From positions 9,078-24,278 of the forward strand of contig DCTJ01000058.1 of assembly GCA_002329545.1 (NCBI GenBank): DNA of 15,201 nucleotides, read 5' to 3'. The notes under the pieces are model-generated. The model saw nothing but the letters and a program-made list of their open reading frames with translations, had not been told where the DNA came from and did no database searches. This stretch comes from Candidatus Omnitrophica bacterium UBA1443. GTDB taxonomy: Bacteria > Omnitrophota > Omnitrophia > Omnitrophales > Aquincolibacteriaceae. The translations under genes were made by a program, and so were the position numbers. The first letter of the stretch is position 1, and each line of letters begins with the position of its first letter. Positions 12,701-15,201 of this stretch are shown here, piece by piece.

Positions 12701-15201
12701 ATGTTGTTACCGAGATCAAGAGGATTGTCGATGAGCGAAAAAAGATTGCCGAGACCTTTGTGTCATTTAAAGAAAATGACGCCCAGATTACTGTCCTTCA
12801 GCTCGCGCCACCTGATATTCGCTCAATTCAGAAACAGCTTGATCAATTTCGTCGGGATATTCCCGCCGCCGAGGCATTGACGGTTGAACAGATTTGGGAA
12901 CTGGTTCAGCACCGTATCGCGAATCGCAAGATTATTTCCGCGCGGTTGAGCCAGGAATTTTCTGTCGGTGATCCTGCGCTTGATAGGCGGATTTTTACTG
13001 AAGAAGAGCGGAAAAATCTGGCTGGCATTGTTGGCGTAATTGCGTCTCCCGATGCTTATACGCCCACCCAGATCAATGAGGAGCTCTCCTATGTCGCGGA
13101 GGCCCTTCGAACTGGTAGTTTAGATCTCGCTAATACTTCAGCCTACAAAACGGCAACGGAGAAAGAGACTGAAGAAACCATTGTTTTGCGAGCTGCCTAT
13201 GGGCTTTACAGGAAAAACAACGCGGGATCGCCTGCCGAAATGCACATCAGTAAGGTTTCGCCTATCTTGTCCCGTCTGAAAACTTGGACTGATACGAAAG
13301 CCCGTACCGCGGCATTGGCCAATGCCGCGTTTGAAGTGAAGATGGAGGGCCTTGCCGAACAAGCCAAGGTTGCTTACCGGGACACATTTCTCAAAAGAGT
13401 CAATGAGATGAAAGGCCCTACCATCAACCCCAATGAGGTTGACAAAATTTTGTTGAGACTCAAGGAATCGCGTCAGGCTGGTACGGCGGCGATGATCGTT
13501 AACCTGGCGTTCTTGGATTATCGCCACTTGAGGGGAGATGTTCCTGTGAGCGCGAATCAAATGCTTGACGACTATATCGAAGACTTGGCTCTCATGCAAG
13601 CGTTGAATTATCGAACATTGGGAGAAGTGATGCCTTTTGAGGTGGTGGATGGACAAATCAAGACCTACCGACGCGGGAAACAACGTATTCTCGGGCCTTC
13701 AGAATCTTGGAGCATGTTTGCCACGAGGCAACAGATTAAAGTCGAGCGTTTTACAAACGATCTCCGAAAAATTACGAATGACCGCGTCAATGATATCCGT
13801 TTTCTCTATAAGGTGTATTCGGCGCAATTACAGGATACGATTTCCCGGAATGAAGAGATTTTCCTGTTGAGGCAGTTTCTTAAGGTGGACAGCCAGCTTG
13901 GCGACGAGGCGGGACCGGCTGATAGAATTCTGGCGCGTTATGACATCTTGGCAGTCTACAAAGATACGATGAACCAGATTCAAGATCCAAATATTATCAG
14001 GTCGGTGGTTGAACGGTTTGTCGAGAAGTATAAACCCGGGAGCGAAAAAGATCGCTCAGACGCGACGGAAGTTGCGAGTGTAAATCTGAGCAAGATGAGT
14101 GCGAACGAACGGGAGTATTTCCTAGCGCGCGACAAAGCTCTCAAAAAATATCGAGACTCTCAGGACCCTGCCGGGGTTGTAGCGGGAGAAATTGATCAGG
14201 GGGTTAGCGCGTATAAAAGGGTGTTCGGAAAGCAATTAGCTCTGTCCAAGGGGGAACGCAAGGACATATCGGATGAGATGTTAAGGGAAGGTTCGCCCGC
14301 GTTCGATATCATGATTGTGAAGTTCCAGTTGCGAGACAAATTGGTTCAAGCCTATAACGAGGTGGCAGAAGAAAAACTTAATCTTTCGAAACGGAAGGAT
14401 CGGCAGAAGATTGATTCATGGGCTTGGGAGATCCTTCGGGGTATGAGCAGTGAGGATAAGACGTCTAAGGGCATCTCGCGAGCGGTTGAAAATTTCAAAG
14501 ATCAGAGGATTCGAATCAACCTTTTTGACAAGTTGTTCAATGAAAATATTCCGGGACTCCTTTTTAATGACGACGGCAAACAGCCTAAGTCAGAACGTGA
14601 AAAAAAAGAAGAGACCCGGGCCCGAGAAATAGAAATGTCCCGGTTTGGCGCCCAGTCGCTCATCGCCGGGTTGTCGGATCAAGATGTCGAGAACTGGTTT
14701 GAGACGGCAAAGATGATCTATGGTAAGAGTACGGATCGTGGGGAGATACTCAAAGCCCTCAGGATTGCGGATCAGATTTTCCAGTACGGGATTGCCCAAC
14801 GGGTGAAAGATACAGGAAAATCAGAAAGGATCAAGGCCGCAACCGATAAGGCTCAGGAGATATTCACGACCGGTGTTGAAAAGCTCTACGACATTCAACC
14901 GTCAGCTGCACTGCAGGAGGAAAAGCCTCTTTCTGCCAGGGAGGCTGTTGGTTACTCGAAAGCACATTTTGCCAAAAGGCAGTTATTTCAGTTACTACGG
15001 CCGATGCCAACGATTGAAAAGTATCTCAAATATGAGGCGGACTCGAAGGCGTGGGACAGAATTCTGGAGGCCATCAAGACCCGGGTAGAAGCTATGAGTA
15101 AGGTCGACGGCGGGATCGATGCGACGTATCTTCAGGATTTGCTCGATCGCGCGGGAAGGCTCTACCAGGCGAATGTGGATGAAAATTACAGAGGGACCTA
15201 C
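1..15201 (+). CDS. Interior fragment of a giant envelope-spanning protein (5,067 codons, both ends outside the window)
   Basis: Frame 1 has no stop codon across the entire window, and the gene runs off both edges, so start, stop, ribosome binding site and promoter cannot be placed. The visible part alone would weigh roughly 0.56 MDa. The sequence reads as real protein throughout: amphipathic helices, Pro-rich linkers, two clear membrane segments and repeated beta-hairpin/helix units. The standard genetic code suffices. Only two cysteines are present (residues 3541 and 4214). The order is: N-terminal mixed region with a GGFHT motif, an inner-membrane hairpin, linkers, six TolC/OEP-like units, then about 1,670 helical residues of unknown role. 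My inference is a single chain linking inner and outer membranes, perhaps for export or for attack on other cells as proposed for giant proteins of Omnitrophota. No enzymatic active site is identified. The open frame is certain; the overall function is not. Confidence 0.97.
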   Translation, partial: MINDLKKMISREKLTRFLTNTVHFRMKKMKRSEYYGYLQDEVLAAFDMASDPEALRAQYANVLSYISYMRLYDTVDVSIFEEIDQLERVVKQKLFTNQDQVRLDHMFRIFDIYRKMFEFTLTKQDAEFYYTYQDEFKASTFSDFLKPLIEKHHFSYGLPSQLEILDRDLPRVERFYEAALKRDQVLIERAVEKTTERGAKISAIVTGGFHTPGIERYLRDHDISYMVVTPRISKAIDQKRESALYDAALRETPLSIENVLNETFLQPKSGVLNDPRFQLAAEHLITALGAALNPAAQAMIRMMAYVSVLDGRAPEETAAIEKAMETLSDQAKGKSLVTAVVGELKQAVAYKNAILLPVAGDAEKVRIIAIVGSERGSEVKIAGMKDRKSIPISEGKVFLTGIIDVDLAPAEMRGAINSLLKRSEVRFGDVLVQSGTLPPGVSTGLGVKKTTAQEKAIKVAQEQQVRYEKNLKLYQDAGFEVPTKENAQAAFRAILLNANFEDKMAALAETGASKAFKDGIIDRVMIVRLLGRHYSADTIRARVPRLLASDVPVNTYTMTFRSDADIDAYRQRMVDRQASRSKTGAAQPGAGVVSETEPVGMKPVKLEEPQLVEKMVSSLARVLFIGRLKKDPVSDNSDDQKALEAISEEVRTTLGADRLSRIASAKRLVGEQGLYEILLSMMEELRQDYEFPRGLSVDAYPQPDLSFDENESIPQKQMLQFFIELLTRGEQWSFQIENLESIRKMVTPAEFSRAAGTLEVLKALRTERNQFLDLFSTGDGKGVEDPVLREQSVFLSYLGTEETSSVREFNISNDVFDVSVSGDLKNLDPESPKNASLWNSLRHVPHALAFLNHYVSYYQVRFPDGSLPMDISVVLAPLAGDEAIQLRDQTILIDPSKIKLNDAETVSMMDAVIDARHVAEYTSLEEKTRQEEEVARAKIERLNRKQGTFRPTSIGKSMFGFVLLGPVVLPFITVGFLLRPLFSGLEKLFIRWRIRSLEERIQRNARALREAKMRGRTETPDPDSQSDVVIPKLNQLAVEAVAGKNVRPEVLKLRIGAVQVSEERSRFEADPELYVLKAIGENLLPIRKDSGKDLEALEIAIRSINLNSAYTELKEERGRLIRQGRGDGKDKENLAEISKIEAAMESITGEIKKNNEAMVGRKEAVEGLLNQAFAARKIYELFFYGSGFNAWVRKKKDFFNVALMFAGFFLYAVGAQGMEFIRGGSGTGGIASSGRGSTPLSDIDIAALDSPVWDGVGAALSGFGEVLEALSQPLLKAQDAVPPAPIFQDSYAVWAGEMDALSSIINEIYNPVADRYKAMTDLYALLRPDMTQAQLDDLSFRMNQLSPTNPKEFNETGTRLIEAGRAIAFSKLGATTQAEPPAAVSTSSDVDASDVEPTPEEIPMKGEALPGEFLLSIDDALPEIFSMPDLVETVDETAEIGALPEAEPSVSLTPKQLEARGDLDRELGARFSGFKKLLKERAKATAGEVPALDQQIDTYRNVILYGLLNAEETINPVHIRTFIFNNNIFTLNSAHKSPEGLVKYFGDLRVNSKYREKIDALVTASGIERDLLSETWNQMKGPTPEPAPVETITTGAPLADAVQRELTQINATLDEMRTTVDMPPEDRAAKVREIRERLNKISSESFGLSGGGEIARFFAGVSERVAEEEWALRPAEPVLPGQPDAGQNVADTIGAVVASGAAAGVGAVAADITGAGVTASVLDTSSDGGTTPVDAATKVAVGGLVSAGEVMYEDLKEGITDPTVQLVLGNKLEKSPMLTTTEEMLFSETAQLPSLLAASEEALKTQEYSDQYRKWTAFVNAGVNAVLTRHYEKTRYQGTAEEAYPEDPAIVKLVPYTRTSSTARYDSWNVFAGAGIRTGSDVVKSDEVLKAEAALAQSNYQIAVAQAIQQKLFHMTEIATLNERLNRLDASKKTYLDKIQELQTSLGESHASLPALKRQLQASLKNFEIASLNILASRDWHKTRLAFLMGRDPMFANNDKGYARYVETLTYDTIRDAALTDKRTDDGIRIIVEQAQNYILRRSAELDKVLPGLSWQLTAPEALVSLGDESDWTARVNLFTFDLAWSFKNYMHNQWVRANTEAAKASVMGRMVDIQHDAIKRLYELRSLKAYLKQIEKQSETELLVVEALLTSETQKFVRDMDPIAAADKYILLLDQIESAKGELVKLEKAETELTQQLEGIKKEMTGLVQENPEIAKKAGFDPDGSKFREAAELKYEDFTRVNSEEAEGLVTSYEKAQNKDAFIHELLVPNTRLAAGQYEAAAMRLDRVHQERLRLFAYLNAGFGASLEDLGAWTFVVNGGVGFDIPLLSFTRSAAEYSAEAAKERADSHLLDLETRTHFELKVLLDRLVTMKGQITGQEKRVQTAQELLAKRVVEVRKRLKERKVAVDAETDRILTALSKGETDELARLVPALVKVSADQRLEEKSWEALVGAANELVREETNLSAMIANRVKVQILVKRLATPDFRPIPSENALEQANEQFTRDAYQAQLKRVTNPYFRFLDENGGFLESAAKDLTAMEGVLSGFLPEMKKAADSAWAKHPEFKRMKKAGDVEKEGLIAEKKLALEERRVELAGKRKQLDAEKPGEKEDKKTQREWRKKLNELQKEQQKLDEELLELGKVESLIRTYKLFQDSQKKLQELVKAANGKSTEDQRHAMRDLLGGLVDGTESYLTSEYLLAKMFDLGAYASRDEWYRDIQQILEFIGDEGTSVFGYTGRIEAIQAAFVNVEKAWAVMKAELDIYVGVGYQRSIVQPETGEATTGSVFTLGFGGVFNHLKRAIFGARSGAQQTAAQLLAESSRAIIERARAHAQESKETWGIQSEMGKLTARIKLYEKIKEEFQQWRSSYEPRPDGVRTHVDRLRSLLVNDRATDEIYSLKTADLDARIQSDTAAIQYLESQLKRLGFSPDAIRQGTAYNEGLQTETTALAPIDEQLREMSRGSYSRQSATLNSMLDSVLARSTMGPSAYVTSASMAQSPFYRDAGVFYQSLDADAGLPGADSNRFAVFSWNGADLFGSQKQIYTLMLRHTRSLEDSAVKENERVIQSQVRSVVSAASRLRVLNRMNKLLSDQVSGLQKLEAMIGASRYEHGIKARSYEALETIALHESEDAFAANLSALWTEVKGMSVGEGEKKKIFHDRLATLMEVEKNRLAEDLDSLKTKAGQLGISFDLVEGLDLTKVGNLENYESDEAVRARVREEINEQFAKILDQNRLQFSVKPGLSHPSRQSELSKGEPFLGLGASYLIYDSNLQAMMNFWENRGSIEQLWAKQGDQDDKARWVELGLDVQKLQKEVKLRRDVVEAVATAYRIARERARRDGYPDAPIDAAFRYINELKAYKGAADAYWEASQRMIDFAREKGIKIELPRGAEDSIDRIKAMIPQWIEDDTTEDVTAPKYLEETVKPELTGMGTRAADFSVDEALMYKDMQLATAVASFLKTLGIDDLPAGATPSQIQDRRDLEMVMVNIFGRVAERYGRKDPAAWVARVTESYQSLQQSGFFEKTGFMKVGLGEEIWGNLFSQCFSMGPEAHKLLEDRGIDMNQLAIAAFMGELNQLAVSRGEEGDSGKIAQAIANDFPEAIAALEMMRGQSKGTYSLRSPVQGAEVLTLVLYRALGDDELRNLTFDEILNKEDHRRAIENLSPEFNLNNIFQGIMGVERNKDDWVTGWKEATEFLSIASGLYDAKTQTVKRREIPVGDPEEFAYVMAQNIATILAHPRPGRDATPARIADYQKMMEQSAYLTARFSHHLANSKNLTIKEEDLTSTTYLRLKALEEKMIAKKQTEVIDPVSGAKVTLEDVKIRKQASRDAEVEGRLMSNALAYVNDILFGSGHDAGENRKEWLAKDLSERVRLTEERVKLEDVFWGEKDLQGYLTELTTKDGKKYKGENLATAMEIYKDKRRVAGSISNMALEVLGETGKTLDRESLAYMEKLKTEIAELQTRIKNPETSEADKLSAQASLKGKEFTLERFNHAKAKKEADYKVFMGQSDGKDGKTWTKNDRIKSVIEMRGIMSSLRTSVEGLYGPLDTSDPRDSGILRTLAEFVYGDVQSGYTPSALGFDDPEEWEKWQAMSIAERQTVLTDRLQIAGNLNRSLQKAGITLDLKGTHVTNFDKKGEDVGFLLAIAKDLQDGKDDFSGIIDLERNEKGMNVSVNEDLAKALFLGALGKEGRAVIGTAIDGKGKSPRELEGNVMSVACELIFQMDENNFQFQDAKPQDVVTEIKRIVDERKKIAETFVSFKENDAQITVLQLAPPDIRSIQKQLDQFRRDIPAAEALTVEQIWELVQHRIANRKIISARLSQEFSVGDPALDRRIFTEEERKNLAGIVGVIASPDAYTPTQINEELSYVAEALRTGSLDLANTSAYKTATEKETEETIVLRAAYGLYRKNNAGSPAEMHISKVSPILSRLKTWTDTKARTAALANAAFEVKMEGLAEQAKVAYRDTFLKRVNEMKGPTINPNEVDKILLRLKESRQAGTAAMIVNLAFLDYRHLRGDVPVSANQMLDDYIEDLALMQALNYRTLGEVMPFEVVDGQIKTYRRGKQRILGPSESWSMFATRQQIKVERFTNDLRKITNDRVNDIRFLYKVYSAQLQDTISRNEEIFLLRQFLKVDSQLGDEAGPADRILARYDILAVYKDTMNQIQDPNIIRSVVERFVEKYKPGSEKDRSDATEVASVNLSKMSANEREYFLARDKALKKYRDSQDPAGVVAGEIDQGVSAYKRVFGKQLALSKGERKDISDEMLREGSPAFDIMIVKFQLRDKLVQAYNEVAEEKLNLSKRKDRQKIDSWAWEILRGMSSEDKTSKGISRAVENFKDQRIRINLFDKLFNENIPGLLFNDDGKQPKSEREKKEETRAREIEMSRFGAQSLIAGLSDQDVENWFETAKMIYGKSTDRGEILKALRIADQIFQYGIAQRVKDTGKSERIKAATDKAQEIFTTGVEKLYDIQPSAALQEEKPLSAREAVGYSKAHFAKRQLFQLLRPMPTIEKYLKYEADSKAWDRILEAIKTRVEAMSKVDGGIDATYLQDLLDRAGRLYQANVDENYRGTY
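721..1740 (+). other. Protein region, residues 241-580: mixed alpha/beta, unknown function
   Basis: The region begins with a loop and helices (ESALYDAALRETPLSIENVL, 241-260), then an Ala-rich helical stretch (ITALGAALNPAAQAMIRMMA, 285-304). At about 361-410 strands alternate with turns (KVRIIAIVGSERGSEVKIAG, then SIPISEGKVFLTGIIDVDLA), which looks like a small beta-rich fold. The part from 440 to 580 is helical again (KTTAQEKAIKVAQEQQVRYE at about 449-468). I recognise no family and see no catalytic signature or nucleotide-binding loop. It follows the GGFHT module directly and is closed by a Pro/Gly-rich linker, so it may be one or two separate domains of the giant chain. Confidence 0.4.
1741..1830 (+). 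other. Pro/Gly-rich interdomain linker (residues 581-610)
   Basis: Residues 581-610 (beginning SKTGAAQPGAGVVSETEPVG) have the composition of a flexible linker: Gly, Ala, Pro, Ser and Glu with few large hydrophobics. It separates the 241-580 region from the next folded part. It is placed by composition alone. Confidence 0.55.
1831..2874 (+). other. Protein region, residues 611-958: mixed alpha/beta domain before the first membrane segment
   Basis: Helices dominate 611-790 (KALEAISEEVRTTL at 641-654; PAEFSRAAGTLEVLKALR at about 748-765). A beta-containing part follows at 806-900 (EFNISNDVFDVSVSGDL, then LPMDISVVLAPLAGDEAIQL and TILIDPSKI). A charged helix (EYTSLEEKTRQEEEVARAKI, 920-939) leads into a basic stretch, RLNRKQGTFRPTSIGKS (941-957), that abuts the membrane segment. 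I recognise no family. By the topology argument used for the two membrane segments, the folded part would lie outside the cytoplasm. A beta-rich fold followed by a charged helix and a membrane anchor suggests a periplasmic sensing or scaffolding domain, but this is a guess. Confidence 0.4.
2875..2934 (+). other. Predicted transmembrane segment 1 (residues 959-978)
   Basis: Twenty residues, FGFVLLGPVVLPFITVGFLL, contain no charge and are almost entirely hydrophobic, with two prolines. They are followed at once by a strongly basic stretch (RPLF, then IRWRIRSLEERIQRNAR). By the positive-inside rule the downstream side should be cytoplasmic, so this helix would run from outside to inside. The upstream flank is also basic, which weakens the rule slightly. 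This is one of only two clear membrane helices in the visible protein. Confidence 0.85.
2935..3591 (+). other. Basic, coiled-coil-prone loop between the two membrane segments (residues 979-1197)
   Basis: About 219 residues lie between the hydrophobic segments. The first 40 are very rich in Arg and Lys (KLFIRWRIRSLEERIQRNAR at 987-1006). Later parts show heptad-like helices (SINLNSAYTELKEERGRL, 1103-1120; ISKIEAAMESITGEIKKNNE, 1137-1156) joined by a charged turn (RQGRGDGKDKEN, about 1122-1133), which looks like an antiparallel coiled-coil hairpin. The loop ends in WVRKKKD next to membrane segment 2. Basic flanks on both sides suggest that it is the cytoplasmic part of the chain. It has no ATPase or kinase motif, so it more likely docks to a partner than drives transport itself. 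Confidence 0.5.
3592..3645 (+). other. Predicted transmembrane segment 2 (residues 1198-1215)
   Basis: The uncharged stretch FFNVALMFAGFFLYAVGA follows the basic cluster RKKKD and precedes a Gly/Ser-rich linker with few charges. The charge bias places the upstream side in the cytoplasm, so the chain returns outside. Together with segment 1 it forms an inner-membrane hairpin. Everything downstream, including the OEP-like units, would then be on the periplasmic side, as those units require. Confidence 0.82.
3646..3720 (+). other. Gly/Ser-rich linker after membrane segment 2 (residues 1216-1240)
   Basis: The stretch after QGMEFI is dominated by Gly and Ser (RGGSGTGGIASSGRGSTPL, 1222-1240). It reads as a flexible tether that releases the downstream chain from the membrane surface. 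It is supported by composition only. Confidence 0.6.
3721..4122 (+). other. Helical spacer region, residues 1241-1374, unknown
   Basis: A predicted helical region follows the Gly/Ser tether. It includes VWDGVGAALSGFGEVLEALS (1249-1268), a central helix with EMDALSSIINEIYNPVADRY (1297-1316), and a third with TQAQLDDLSFRMNQLS (1331-1346). I see no recognised motif. It is bounded by linkers on both sides and so could be a small helical bundle of about 130 residues. Confidence 0.35.
4123..4359 (+). other. Acidic, Pro-rich linker (residues 1375-1453)
   Basis: This segment is strongly acidic with frequent prolines and few basic residues (TTQAEPPAAVSTSSDVDASD, 1375-1394, then VEPTPEEIPM and ALPEAEPSVSLTP further on). 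Two short hydrophobic pieces (GEFLLSIDDALPEIFSM) may be docking motifs. It looks intrinsically disordered and could be an extended periplasmic spacer. Confidence 0.55.
4360..5040 (+). other. Helical region with an internal Pro-rich linker, residues 1454-1680
   Basis: Residues 1454-1580 are mainly helical (LGARFSGFKKLLKERAKATA, 1467-1486; PALDQQIDTYRNVILYGLLN, 1490-1509), with an Asn/Phe-rich turn (RTFIFNNNIFTLNS, 1520-1533). Residues 1581-1601 are a second Pro/Thr linker (GPTPEPAPVETITTGAP). A further helical stretch (AVQRELTQINATLDEMRTTV, 1601-1620) runs to a WALRPAEPVLPGQP boundary near 1670-1683. No family is recognised. It may be periplasmic spacer or docking material ahead of the barrel. 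Confidence 0.35.
5041..5247 (+). other. Ala/Gly-rich, weakly hydrophobic segment (residues 1681-1749)
   Basis: Residues 1681-1749 are dominated by Ala, Gly, Val and Thr (ADTIGAVVASGAAAGVGAVA, 1690-1709, then ADITGAGVTASVL and KVAVGGLVSAG). The central part is uncharged for about 20 residues and contains small-residue spacing like a glycine zipper, so a membrane-inserting or helix-packing role is possible. It is less hydrophobic than segments 1 and 2 and may simply be a flexible linker. Its position about 30 residues ahead of the first OEP-like unit is notable. Confidence 0.45.
5338..5979 (+). other. TolC/OEP-like structural unit 1 (residues 1780-1993)
   Basis: In the OEP family (Pfam PF02321) each repeat is helix, two strands, then long helices ending in an L-x-x-L-x-G-type boundary. 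Here a helix (SLLAASEEALKTQEYSDQYR, 1794-1813) leads to strand a (WTAFVNAGVNAVLT, 1815-1828), a long polar loop, and strand b (SWNVFAGAGIRTG, 1867-1879). Two long Ala/Gln/Leu-rich helices follow (DEVLKAEAALAQSNYQIAVA at 1886-1905; LPALKRQLQASLKNFEIASL at about 1874+40 onward to 1934), then the terminator-like LAFLMGRDP (1985-1993), very like the L-x-x-L-x-G end of an OEP repeat. The strand-b-to-helix transition also fits. The assignment is from pattern only, with no alignment. Confidence 0.62.
5980..6678 (+). other. TolC/OEP-like structural unit 2 (residues 1994-2226)
   Basis: This is one of the clearest units. A helix (DDGIRIIVEQAQNYILRRSA, 2025-2044) runs into VLPGLSWQLTA (2049-2059), matching the usual helix, LP, then strand-a pattern of OEP proteins. 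After a short loop comes strand b, WTARVNLFTFDLAW (2072-2085), and a long helix (ANTEAAKASVMGRMVDIQHD, 2098-2117; then IKRLYELRSLKAYLKQIEKQ, 2119-2138). A second helical leg follows (IAAADKYILLLDQIESAKGE, 2164-2183). In OEP proteins the strands cross the outer membrane and the helices form the periplasmic tunnel. The unit ends near KKAGFDPDG (2218-2226). Confidence 0.68.
6679..7482 (+). other. TolC/OEP-like structural unit 3 (residues 2227-2494)
   Basis: A lead helix (TRLAAGQYEAAAMRLDRVHQ, 2272-2291) enters strand a, LRLFAYLNAGFGAS (2294-2307). A tight loop and strand b follow, WTFVVNGGVGFDIP (2314-2327), with alternating small and hydrophobic residues. The chain then enters a long helix (RSAAEYSAEAAKERADSHLL, 2333-2352) that continues as LKVLLDRLVTMKGQITGQEK. 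A second helical leg is seen around 2400-2470. The end, VKRLATPDFRPIPSENALEQ (2479-2498), resembles the linker between the two halves of OEP proteins. Together with unit 2 this is the best evidence for the family. Confidence 0.68.
7483..8802 (+). other. TolC/OEP-like structural unit 4 with a large coiled-coil insertion (residues 2495-2934)
   Basis: This unit is about 440 residues, against 200-270 for the others. After an initial helix (ALEQANEQFTRDAYQAQLKR, 2495-2514) comes extra helical material, including a strongly charged coiled coil (2562-2665). The core then resumes: helix, strand a (AELDIYVGVGYQRS, 2758-2771), a loop with PETGEATT, strand b (GSVFTLGFGGVF, 2783-2794), and a long Ala-rich helix (TAAQLLAESSRAIIERARAH, 2811-2830). 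The second leg (DLDARIQSDTAAIQYLESQL, 2902-2921) ends in KRLGFSPDAI (2922-2931), again like an OEP repeat end. Confidence 0.62.
7684..7995 (+). other. Highly charged coiled-coil insertion (residues 2562-2665)
   Basis: Lys, Glu, Arg, Gln and Leu dominate, with heptad-like spacing of Leu (AEKKLALEERRVELAGKRKQ, 2581-2600; LNELQKEQQKLDEELLELGK, 2622-2641). A Pro/Gly-containing turn (EKPGEKEDK, 2604-2612) separates two helical legs, suggesting an antiparallel hairpin. It sits ahead of the strand pair in unit 4, so it would project from the periplasmic side on one flank of the proposed barrel. I see no ABC-ATPase head motifs, so it is not an SMC-type protein. Confidence 0.6.
8803..9600 (+). other. 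TolC/OEP-like structural unit 5 (residues 2935-3200)
   Basis: A lead helix (SRQSATLNSMLDSVLARSTM, 2964-2983) enters a candidate strand a (PSAYVTSASMAQS, 2985-2997, or alternatively AGVFYQSLDADAG, 3003-3015). Strand b is RFAVFSWNGADLFG (3023-3036), followed by a long helix (ENERVIQSQVRSVVSAASRL, 3059-3078). Residues 3085-3200 supply further helices (EKNRLAEDLDSLKTKAGQLG at about 3168-3187). It is the least certain unit, because the first strand is ambiguous and the loop is long. Confidence 0.52.
9601..10200 (+). other. TolC/OEP-like structural unit 6 (residues 3201-3400)
   Basis: A lead helix (AVRARVREEINEQFAKILDQ, 3211-3230) runs to strand a, NRLQFSVKPGLSH (3231-3243). A polar loop with SRQSELSKGE follows, then strand b, PFLGLGASYLIYD (3255-3267), and a helix beginning SNLQAMMNFWENR. 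Long helices return (VQKLQKEVKLRRDVVEAVAT, 3306-3325; AFRYINELKAYKGAADAYWE, 3347-3366). The unit closes at KIELPRGAEDSIDRIKAMIP (3381-3400), after which no further strand pair of this type is seen. This would be the sixth and last hairpin of a 12-stranded barrel. Confidence 0.57.
10201..11820 (+). other. Helical region, residues 3401-3940, unknown
   Basis: This follows the last OEP-like unit. It is predicted almost wholly helical with soluble-domain character (ALMYKDMQLATAVASFLKTL, 3440-3459; AERYGRKDPAAWVARVTESY, 3492-3511; EDHRRAIENLSPEFNLNN at about 3651-3667). It holds one of the only two cysteines (QCFSMG, Cys 3541). After an even number of barrel strands the chain should be periplasmic here. 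No family, active-site motif or membrane segment is recognised. Confidence 0.4.
11821..12024 (+). other. Probable helical hairpin/coiled coil (residues 3941-4008)
   Basis: A heptad-like helix (LAYMEKLKTEIAELQTRI, 3944-3961) is joined by a polar turn (KNPETSEADK, 3962-3971) to a second charged helix (LERFNHAKAKKEADYKVF, about 3985-4002). It ends in a Gly/Asp/Lys turn (SDGKDGKTW). The form suggests a short antiparallel hairpin in the C-terminal helical region. Confidence 0.45.
12025..14580 (+). other. Helical region, residues 4009-4860, unknown
   Basis: About 850 residues are predicted mostly helical with few Gly/Pro linkers. Landmarks are EEWEKWQAMSIAERQTVLTD (4081-4100), the second cysteine (SVACELIF, Cys 4214), TVEQIWELVQHRIANRKIIS (4295-4314), ALANAAFEVKMEGLAEQAKV (4438-4457) and VERFTNDLRKITNDRVNDIR (4581-4600). 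Short strand-like pieces occur (GEVMPFEVVDGQIKTYRRGK, 4541-4560). I find no membrane segment, no further OEP-like strand pairs and no catalytic signature. It may be a periplasmic helical scaffold. Confidence 0.38.
14581..14643 (+). other. Highly charged linker (residues 4861-4881)
   Basis: A run of Lys, Arg and Glu (QPKSEREKKEETRAREIEMS, 4861-4880) separates two helical parts and looks like an exposed linker or single charged helix. It is supported by composition only. Confidence 0.45.
14644..15201 (+). other. Helical region running off the right edge (residues 4882-5067)
   Basis: The last visible part is helical (QSLIAGLSDQDVENWFETAK, 4885-4904; ERIKAATDKAQEIFTTGVEK, 4942-4961; KAWDRILEAIKTRVEAMSKV, 5016-5035), with a Pro-containing break near RPMPTIEKY (5000-5008). 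No domain is recognised. The frame is still open at the final codon, so the gene continues to the right for an unknown distance. Confidence 0.4.

Noticed and set aside
13138..13683. 181-codon open frame on the minus strand, with similar antisense frames at 163-663, 6025-6465, 9751-10203, 10306-10767 and 10825-11298
   Set aside because: All lie opposite the continuous + strand frame. Their translations are basic and of odd composition with no recognisable domain. They are shadows expected from the codon usage of the giant gene.
1..15201. Division of the frame into several adjacent genes with internal ATG starts
   Set aside because: No in-frame stop exists anywhere, so no upstream gene could end. 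Domain boundaries fall at linkers typical of a single multidomain chain.
1..15201. Alternative genetic code (TGA or TAG recoding)
   Set aside because: The frame contains no TGA, TAG or TAA at all, so recoding is not needed and cannot be tested here.
1..15201. Terminators, riboswitches, tRNAs, CRISPR arrays, insertion sequences
   Set aside because: No hairpin with a T-run, tRNA-like fold, spaced direct repeats or transposase coding was seen. The whole window is coding.
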